Assembly: GCA_910589415.1 (NCBI GenBank)
Contig: OU342630.1
Coordinates: 51,678,012-51,742,011 of the forward strand
Reading direction: 5' to 3'
Length of the DNA: 64,000 nt
Source of the DNA: Malachius bipustulatus
Taxonomy: Eukaryota > Arthropoda > Insecta > Coleoptera > Melyridae
The notes under the pieces were generated by a model. It was not told the origin of the DNA. It searched no databases and saw nothing but the letters and a program-made list of their open reading frames with translations. Of this stretch, positions 56,706 to 64,000 are shown piece after piece. The stretch's first letter is position 1. Each line of letters begins with the position of its first letter. Both the position numbers and the translations under genes were made by a program.

Positions 56706-57574
56706 CTACACAACAGGCCACGTGAAAAGTTATAAGATAGGGACATGAAAGCCGTTTTTCGAAATTTGAAATTTATAAAAACGCAATTTTCACTGGAACA
56801 AGAATTCACACCATGGGTTTAGTGTGCCCAAATTGAATCTTTTAAAAAGTACACACTTCAATAAAACTTAAAAAAAAATATTTTCTCATATGTTGCGGAC
56901 TTTTTGGCGGGTGCCGCTTTATAATATTCAAATGAACTTCCTTGTCTGAAATATTATGTTCAGATGGACTAGGTAGGCATTAGAAATTTAAGGACTATAT
57001 AATTTTTATAACTTTCAGAGTGCGGATTTTGAGAACGCGTTACTTAATGTGAAGTGGTACGAAATCAAAAGGTTAGAGTATCGAAGAAGTTTTCTATTGA
57101 TTTTTTCAATGTCACAGAGATCAATCGCATTAGATGCGGGACTATATGCGAAATTTTCATTACCTAGTTTTTTACAAGTAAGAGCTTTATATTATTGAGC
57201 ATTTTACCGTTTACGTATTCTCTTTTTTTTTAGTTCATCCAAGCAACTTATTCTGGCACAGCAATGCTTGTAAAATTGGTCAAATAACCAAATGTCAACC
57301 AGAAAACCAGAAGAATAATTGTTGTCTTTAAAAAATATTACCAAATGAATATATTTGACCTATTATTACTACTGATCACCATTTATAAATTAGAATCATT
57401 AATCTTAAAGACAAGAAATATAAATGTAATAATAATAATTTAAAATAGATGTTCAAATATTTAAATAAATTTATCTTTTTGAATTTTATTTTTGGTTTAA
57501 TATCATAATACGAAAGGTGATAAGATCAGAGATAAGATTATTCATTCCAAATTTGCCTCTCAGCATAGAACATG

Positions 57575-59033
57575 TTAGTAGCGTGTGTGAGTCGGAAAAA
57601 AACCCGAAAATTGTAAATATTTTGAGCCGGAACAAGATTACTTCTCCCCTCCGTTTTCGAGGATGCTGAACACGATGACGTTGTCAGAATTTCTCTTTGG
57701 GGTTGCGCAACCCCTCAAAACGGCCAAAAACCACCCCCTAGAGAGATAAACCGCGCTTCAATCCATTTCCCTGCAAAAAAAACCTTCCCCCCGTTTTCGA
57801 GAATGCTGAGCACAATGGAGGTGCTGGACATCGCGTGCGACCCCGACCAACCCCTCCACCGGCCAATACTCGCCCCGAAATGGGTGATTTTTTTTTATGT
57901 ATATGTAGGCCAAACGATGAACTTTTTCGAAAAACTTTTTGAAAATTCAAGTACAGAATCACAATGGCCATAATTTAAAATTATTTTGGAGTATAAAGAG
58001 TGTCCCATATGACAGTGACATATCAAAGTTATGTTTTTTTAAATGGAATGCTCCTATGTTATTGCATTTTTAGATTGTCTGAGAAGAGGAAATAAGATTG
58101 GCTTTTACAGTTGGTGTTTAAATTCAGAAGTTTTTGAGTTATAAACAAGTGAAAATCGTCATTTTTCGAGTTCAAGGCCCTGTACAACGAAATCGGTTCA
58201 AGATAGAGAAAAACGGCTTACATGTCCCTATTTTAACTTTTTATGTACTATCCTATGGTATAGTTTGTATTTTCTTTGATTTTTTTATTTCGCGACGCGT
58301 GGAGAAATCTCAGATTTTTTCAAATTTTTTATCACCTTTATAAACATTTCATCTACATTATAGGATAGTACATGAAAAGTTTAAATGAGGACATGTAAGC
58401 CGTTTTTCTCTATCTTTAGCCGTTTTCGTTGTACAGGGCCTTGAACTTGAAAAATGACGATTTTCACTTGTTTATAACTCAAAAACTTCTGAATTTAAAC
58501 ACCAACTGTAAAAGCCAATCTTATTTCCTCTTCTCAGACAATCTAAAAATGCAATAACAAAGGAGCATTCTATTTAAAAAAACATAACTTTGATATGTCA
58601 CTGTCATATGAGACACTCTTTATACTCCAAAATAATTTTAAGTTATGGCCATTGTGATTCTGTACTTGAATTTTCAAAAAGTTTTTCGAAAAAGTCCATC
58701 GTTTGGCCTACATATACATAAAAAAAAATCACCCATTTCGGGGGTGAGTATTGGCCGGTGGAGGGGTTGGTCGGGGTCGCACGCGATGTCCAGCACCTCC
58801 ATTGTGCTCAGCATCCTGGAAAACGGGGGGAAGGTTTTTTTTTGCAGGGAAATGGATTGAAGCGCGGTTTATCTCTCTAGGGGGTGGTTTTTGGCCGTTT
58901 TGAGGGGTTGCGCAACCCCAAAGAGAAATTCTGACAACGTCATCGTGTTCAGCATCCTCGAAAACGGAGGGGGGAAGTAATCTTGTTCCGGCTCAAAATA
59001 TTTACATGTTCGTCCGACTCACACACGCCACTA
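57575..59033. mobile_element. Large palindromic foldback, 1.46 kb
   Basis: The arms pair from TAGCGTGTGTGAGTCGG (left) and CCGACTCACACACG (right) through GAGGATGCTGAACACGATGA, GTGCTGGACATCGCGTGCGA and an inner foldback 57992-58624 (TATAAAGAGTGTCCCATATG tips). The turn lies at about 58290-58310. The inner core has ACGGCTTACATGTCCCTAT, as in the TACAGGGTG foldbacks. Outer arms are GC-rich and make mirrored frames (57738-57971 minus, 58645-58860 plus) that are almost the same peptide, an effect of the palindrome and not evidence of genes. TAGAACAT occurs beside both ends and may be the target duplication. Confidence 0.85.
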
Positions 59034-59942
59034 TGTCCCCATAGTATAGAATAGAACATTAACTAGTAAATATAAAAAAGTATAAACATGCACATAATAC
59101 AAACAATAATAATGTAAATATATAAAGTCTCAAACACAATATTTATATACAATTGGACGTCTACTAATTTATCACGACGATGTTGAAATATACGCTAAAA
59201 TCAGTATTTTATATTATGCATATTCTGTGTTTCGTATTCTGTGTATTCTGGGTTTAGTTGTCAAATGTAAATGTCATGTGTCTGGAAGAAGAAGGATGAA
59301 AATTGGGTTTCACGATTCACGAGTCTGTAAAAAGAATGCAATGAATTATGTTCCGTTTTGCCGTTTGTAATGTTTGTATTAATAATTGAATAAAATGATT
59401 AGTTAATTATTATCACTGCGTTTAAATAATATCAGACGATGCATATCACAATCTTTTAAAAGGTGAAATTATTAATATCATATCAACTTCTAGTAATTGA
59501 CTTCAAGATCATCGATAACGTAAAGTAGGTGATTGGGGTTGCTTTCTCCTCACACTTGATTCGATTCAACAACACACCTAATTTGTATAATAATATTTAT
59601 TGTATTTTTAATTTAATTTTAATATCTGACAATTTCTACTTCATCATCTTGTGTTTTTTTTTAATTATTTATTCGGTTGTCATTAGTAACTCGCCAGTGC
59701 AACCTATTTGAGTTTTATATCACAACATAAGCCGGGACCCATTGAAACCCTGTGTTTCAATAAAGAATAAAAATTTGTAAATAATGACATTTTGTAAAAA
59801 TTCTCAAATATTAGTTACAATTCAACTATTGACCAAAGCTTAAAATTATCATAGAAAATAATTAACTATAAAACTTCTTAATTAAAAATTAACAAATGAA
59901 TATAAATTAACTTTAACATAAACCAAATACAGTGTTTTTAAA
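59034..59942. other. Region that should contain the 3' LTR of the BEL/Pao element
   Basis: On the minus strand this follows the stop of the BEL/Pao polyprotein, so its 3' LTR is expected here. Its partner lies outside the window, therefore the borders cannot be set. No gene is seen. Confidence 0.45.
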
Positions 59943-62900
59943 TCACTCTGATTCACTTAGGGGCAAAATTGCTACCCGAACAATAGATCGTTTAACGATT
60001 CCTGTTGTCGTTTTTACTGACACTACCCGCACTTGCCCGTCGGCACCTGGATGGACTTCCTGGATGCGCCCTAAACGCCATAGCTGAGGGGGTAAATTAT
60101 CTTCCTTGAGAAGAACTAATTGACCAATAAGCTCTACGTAGGGAACCTTCTTGAATTTCCATTTGGATCTCTGCTGTAGAGTATTAAGGTAGTCCCTGGA
60201 CCATTGACTCCAGAACTGCTGAGTGAGTCGTTGTAGATGTTTAAATCGATTATTGTAACTGATATCTAATTCCATGATTTGTGGTACTGCCTTCATAGGA
60301 CCACCAATTAAAAAATGTCCAGGACTTATAGCATTGAGGTCACGCGGGTCCGTGGAAAGTGGATACAAGGGTCTAGAATTTATTGAAGCCTCAATCTGGC
60401 ATAAAACAGTGGAGAATTCCTCAAAAGTTAAGTGGCTTTCATGACAGACTCGCTTCAAATGAGTTTTTACCGCCTTAACCCCTGATTCCCAAAGGCCACC
60501 ATGATGTGGTGAACGACTTGGAATGAATTTCCAGATGATTTTATTTTCTAAGAGGTAATTTTGAACTTCTGTTTGCAATGACAACTTATAAATTTCCGCT
60601 AACTCATTATTTGCACCCTTGAAATTAGTAGCATTATCGGAAAATATTTTCCTACAAAGACCTCGACGAGACACAAACCTCTTTAAACAATTTATAAATG
60701 AAGCGGTGGATAGATCGCTTACTAGCTCCAAGTGGATTGCCTTGGTAGCAAAGCAAATATAAAGACATATCCAACATTTGACATACTGCCTATTTCGCAG
60801 TTTCCCGTCCTTAATTTTAAATGGACCGGCGTAGTCAACTCCTACAATTGAAAATGCTCTGGAAGGGTTCACCCTTTCGCTGGGTAAGTCTCCCATTAAC
60901 TGAGAACTTAATCTGGGATTACTTTTAAAACAAACTATACATTTTCGAAGTTCGGTTCGTACCGCCTGCTTGCCATGAATTGGCCAATACTTAATTCGTA
61001 AATTTGACAATGTAGTTTGAACACCAGAATGAAGATTCTTTAAGTGTTCGTACCTGATTACTAATGTTGTGAAATGGTGCTTACTAGGAAGAATTATCGG
61101 AAATTGTTCACTGTAAGCTAAATTGGATTGCGCAAGTCTGCCTCCTACTCTTAATATACCTTGCTCGTCAATAAATGGATTTAAACTTGCCAAATTACTT
61201 CTTTTTGAGACTGAACTTGTTTTTGAAATATTTTGCATGTCTGAATAAAATACACTTGATTGAACATTTTTAATAATGACGATTAGTGCTTCATCTAAAT
61301 TGCTAATTGATAATTTGATCTCCTCATTTTTTACCTTTCGCAATTTTCGTATAAATTTCATGCAATACGCTGTGACTCTCACAACTTTTGAGTATGAAGA
61401 AAACTTAGAAATCCAATTATCATTATGTACAATGGTATTTACAATTACTGGTTGTACTTTTATTTCTGGAATATCCCCTGACATATTGAAATCTGATTTA
61501 ATTTCTTGTTTGACATTATCTTTCAAAAATGCAGGGCCACACCACCACAAATTATTTTTTAATAACTCCCCAGGACTCATTCCTCGAGATATTATATCAG
61601 CAGGATTTTCAGCACCCTCGATGTGCTGCCATTCCTTTAGCTTGGTTTCCTGTTGTATGGTTGAAACTCTATTACCAACGAATGTTTTTAAACTACTTGA
61701 TTCTAGCTTGAGCCAAGAAAGTACAATTGTGGAATCTGTATAATAATATTTCTTATCTACCTCAATTTTCAAACTATTGATAACCTTTTTAACCAACCCA
61801 ACAGCCAATAATGCTCCACATAATTCAAGTCTTGGTATAGTAATTATCTTCAATGGAGCAACTCGTGACTTTGCGGTCAAAAGCCTTACCATTATTTCTC
61901 CAGAATAGGATACAGACTTGAGGAAAATACAAGAGCCGTATGCAATTTGAGATGCATCACTGAAAGCGTGAATTTCCAGGGTGAGTACATCTTTTATAAT
62001 AACTAATCTAGGTATAACAATTTGATTTACAACAGGTAAATCTTTTGTGAAATTTAAAAAATCGTTCCTTAAATTTTCAGGTATAGGATCATCCCAATCA
62101 ATTTTGAGAAGCCATAGTTGCTGCAAAAGTGTCTTTGCCTGGATTATTATTGGACCAACTAAACCTAGTGGATCAAATAATTGAGATATGTAAGATAAAA
62201 TTTGTCTTTTTGTAACTGATTTGTTAATATTACTGTAATTAAATGCTGTGTACTTAAAAGAATCTGTTTTTGCATTCCAGGAAACTCTTAACGTCCTATT
62301 ATTCTCCACATCTGAAATTGTGTAATTTTGTACATTCGATTCATCATTTGTATCTGAAAATATCAAAGGCTCATTGGAGCACCACTTGCGAAGCTCAAAA
62401 CAACCGTTTTTTAAAATTAAATCAATTTCTTGAATCATTCTTGTTGCTGTTTCTATGTCAGGTGAACCTGTCAACAAATCATCGACATAAAAATCATCGA
62501 GAATTATTTGAGCTGAACTAGGATGATTTGCTAGAGCTTCATGTGCGGTTTGCTGCATACACCTTGTCGCAAGAAAAGATGCTGGTGTCATGCCATATGT
62601 CACAGTGTTGAGTTCGTAATGTTCCAGTGGCTGTGAGGGATCAAATCTCCACACTATCCTTTGATAAGGTCTATCTTTTTTGTTTACTAATATCTGCCTA
62701 TACATTTTACAAATATCAGCACTAATTGCAATTGTATGTTTCCTCCACCTTAATAGTAGGGAAAACAATTCATCTTGTATATTTGGACCCACATGTAAAA
62801 CTTCATTTACTGAAAATCCTGAAGTTGTTTTACAACTACCATCAAATACAACACGTAATTTCGTAGTACTTGACTCATCATTTACTACGCAGTGATGAGG

Positions 62901-64000
62901 TAAATAATAAGCATTGCTATCAGTGTTGATTTGAGATGTCGTTAATTTAGTCATGTGGCCCATATTAATATATTCCCGCATAAATTCACAATACTGCTCC
63001 TTTAAATTAGCATTCTTCGCTAACTTTCTTTCAATTGAGTAAAACCTATTGATTGCTGTGTTTAATGACCTTCCCAATTTATTTTTACTATCTAATTTAA
63101 ATGGTAATTTAACAATAAATCTTCCGTTAGTTGAATCCCTTTCATGAGTAGTTATAAAATGATTTTCGCAGCATGATTCACCCGTGGATAAAATCTGCGC
63201 ATTTGGTTCTTGTTCCATAAGCCAAAATTTTTCTAACTGATCCTGAATATTATTTGTACAAGTGCTGCTTGTAGCTAAGTTGCAATGTGACTTCAACGGG
63301 TATGGAAGTGAAATTGGACCTGATATTAGCCAACCCAATGCAGAATTTTGTAAGATTGGTAATCCTTTCCCCAATTTGATTTGCCCGTTCATTAATAAGT
63401 CATAAAATATTCCTGCTCCCAACAACATGTCAATATTTTGCTGGATATAGTACTCCGAGTCAGCCAGAGCAATACCATCAGGAATATTTAGTGTACTTGC
63501 TGAGAATGAAATTTGCGGAATGTTTTCGGTAATTTTATCTACCACAAGAAAATTCAAAATACTTTCATACTTGGAAGTTTTTGATTTTAATTTTGCCTGT
63601 GTACATCTTGAAATATTTACAGTAGATGCGGTTATACCCGTGATAGGAATATTAACTCTATAATAATTCAAATTGAGTTTTTGGCATAATTCATTTGTAA
63701 TAAAATTAGATTGGGAGCCACTGTCCAATAAACATCTTGCTGTTACAAACTGACCTGATGTGTCAGCTATTTCCACTAATGCAGTTGATAATAAAACAAA
63801 ATTATTTGAAATTTGTGTAGAATGATTTGCTAATACATTTGATCGCACCTGACTAGCACTTGGATTCAGCAGAAAATTATTTAATTCTGAAGATACGTTT
63901 GATTCTGACTGCGAGTAGCTAGGAACCTTGTTTTGGAGTTCAGATTTATTTCCAGCTTCTCCTTTTGGCTCATAGTCATTGTCATGTAAGAGAGAATTGT
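59943..64000 (-). CDS. pol: BEL/Pao retrotransposon polyprotein, open to the window edge
   Basis: The frame is open from the right edge to a stop at 59943 (over 1,350 codons); it does not start at 63848, where the codon is GTG and the frame continues upstream with Ser/Asn-rich Gag-like sequence. Domains in order: an A17-type aspartic protease (CLLDSGSQSNFI), a Pao-type reverse transcriptase (RVVFDGSCKT; ILDDFYVDDLLTG), RNase H (HAFSDASQIAYGS), an integrase with zinc module (HLKNLHSGVQ to CIVC) and catalytic residues in GVDYAGPF, IFSDNATNFKG and HGGLWESGVK, and a C-terminal DUF5641 domain (PYVELIGQLVLLKEDNLPP). No stop or frameshift is visible, so this part may be recently active. The 5' LTR and the start of Gag are outside the window. 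Confidence 0.93.
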   Translation of the reverse strand, partial: NSLLHDNDYEPKGEAGNKSELQNKVPSYSQSESNVSSELNNFLLNPSASQVRSNVLANHSTQISNNFVLLSTALVEIADTSGQFVTARCLLDSGSQSNFITNELCQKLNLNYYRVNIPITGITASTVNISRCTQAKLKSKTSKYESILNFLVVDKITENIPQISFSASTLNIPDGIALADSEYYIQQNIDMLLGAGIFYDLLMNGQIKLGKGLPILQNSALGWLISGPISLPYPLKSHCNLATSSTCTNNIQDQLEKFWLMEQEPNAQILSTGESCCENHFITTHERDSTNGRFIVKLPFKLDSKNKLGRSLNTAINRFYSIERKLAKNANLKEQYCEFMREYINMGHMTKLTTSQINTDSNAYYLPHHCVVNDESSTTKLRVVFDGSCKTTSGFSVNEVLHVGPNIQDELFSLLLRWRKHTIAISADICKMYRQILVNKKDRPYQRIVWRFDPSQPLEHYELNTVTYGMTPASFLATRCMQQTAHEALANHPSSAQIILDDFYVDDLLTGSPDIETATRMIQEIDLILKNGCFELRKWCSNEPLIFSDTNDESNVQNYTISDVENNRTLRVSWNAKTDSFKYTAFNYSNINKSVTKRQILSYISQLFDPLGLVGPIIIQAKTLLQQLWLLKIDWDDPIPENLRNDFLNFTKDLPVVNQIVIPRLVIIKDVLTLEIHAFSDASQIAYGSCIFLKSVSYSGEIMVRLLTAKSRVAPLKIITIPRLELCGALLAVGLVKKVINSLKIEVDKKYYYTDSTIVLSWLKLESSSLKTFVGNRVSTIQQETKLKEWQHIEGAENPADIISRGMSPGELLKNNLWWCGPAFLKDNVKQEIKSDFNMSGDIPEIKVQPVIVNTIVHNDNWISKFSSYSKVVRVTAYCMKFIRKLRKVKNEEIKLSISNLDEALIVIIKNVQSSVFYSDMQNISKTSSVSKRSNLASLNPFIDEQGILRVGGRLAQSNLAYSEQFPIILPSKHHFTTLVIRYEHLKNLHSGVQTTLSNLRIKYWPIHGKQAVRTELRKCIVCFKSNPRLSSQLMGDLPSERVNPSRAFSIVGVDYAGPFKIKDGKLRNRQYVKCWICLYICFATKAIHLELVSDLSTASFINCLKRFVSRRGLCRKIFSDNATNFKGANNELAEIYKLSLQTEVQNYLLENKIIWKFIPSRSPHHGGLWESGVKAVKTHLKRVCHESHLTFEEFSTVLCQIEASINSRPLYPLSTDPRDLNAISPGHFLIGGPMKAVPQIMELDISYNNRFKHLQRLTQQFWSQWSRDYLNTLQQRSKWKFKKVPYVELIGQLVLLKEDNLPPQLWRLGRIQEVHPGADGQVRVVSVKTTTGIVKRSIVRVAILPLSESE

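Larger units (their letters stand above)
50032..57287 (+). pseudogene. Odorant receptor copy C, six exons with exon 3 interrupted
   Basis: Exons: 50032-50251, 51254-51824, exon 3 in two parts (52800 to about 52837, and about 54213-54280), 55088-55177, 57019-57177 and 57234-57287 with TAA. Lengths and phases equal those of copies A and B; exon 2 has one extra Asn codon. Exon 1 begins MANKGENARRKQNVSNKEQL, exon 2 includes LPFDYDFFPLKQYILIHQAV, and exon 6 ends ATYSGTAMLVKLVK. Exon 3 should be 100 nt. Its first 12 residues (RENKDINDVLRH) and last 22 (through ATSIFDVLE) are both present but about 1.4 kb apart. All other exons are open, so the disabling insertion seems recent. Unless the insertion is spliced out exactly, the protein would lack its fifth membrane segment. 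AATAAA lies at 57464. Confidence 0.83.

Noticed and set aside
57738..58860. Pair of similar proteins of about 70-77 codons
   Set aside because: They are mirror images produced by the palindrome, with no sign of a real gene.
61276..61743. Plus-strand 155-codon frame
   Set aside because: Antisense shadow of the BEL/Pao polyprotein.

Overview
The window looks like AT-rich insect nuclear DNA. Genes have introns with GT-AG borders, the host gene family is an insect odorant-receptor (7tm_6) family, and retrotransposons and DNA transposons fill most of the rest. A short (TCAGG)3 run and the receptor style are compatible with a beetle, but I cannot fix the species from sequence alone.

Host genes. 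Three tandem odorant-receptor genes lie on the + strand with the same six-exon plan (exon lengths about 220, 570, 100, 90, 160 and 54 nt, with matching intron phases). Copy A (7755-11260) shows only exons 3-6; exons 1-2 must lie left of the window or are lost. Copy B (25536-36635) is complete and open, 397 codons plus stop. Copy C (50032-57287) has all exons, but exon 3 is split by about 1.4 kb of inserted repeat DNA, so it is probably a pseudogene. A block of about 200 bp before copy B recurs upstream of copy C and again at 14930-15110, where no receptor exons follow.

Mobile DNA from left to right. A full-length Gypsy-type LTR retrotransposon (630-5860, minus orientation, 310-bp TG..CA LTRs, ATTAC target duplication) is disabled by stops and a frameshift and carries a MITE in its 5' LTR. 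Foldback elements with TACAGGGTG ends follow (7964, 15260, 16098). Two degenerate Tc1/mariner-like transposases with a DUF4817-type N-terminus lie at 17.4-18.4 kb and 18.7-20.6 kb; the second has long inverted repeats that begin with the same CAGGGTG. A LINE with a preserved 5' part and a missing 3' part ends at 25030. Introns of copy B hold a DD82E-like Tc1/mariner element, a LINE tail, an LTR-like promoter block and an hAT element with a nested palindrome. At 36.8-46.3 kb there is a multi-level nest of foldbacks, a DUF4817 transposon, an unfamiliar TA-inserting element and a SINE. A small hAT element with a tRNA-like insert lies at 46.5-47.1 kb. A long palindrome (57575-59033) separates copy C from a BEL/Pao retrotransposon whose open reading frame runs off the right edge.

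How it fits together. The receptors would act in olfactory neuron membranes with the co-receptor Orco. Transposon insertion into introns, promoters and, in copy C, an exon appears to be the main force shaping this cluster. The strongest novel theme is that many otherwise different palindromic elements share the terminal motif and TA target of the DUF4817 transposons, which suggests a family of foldbacks mobilised in trans.
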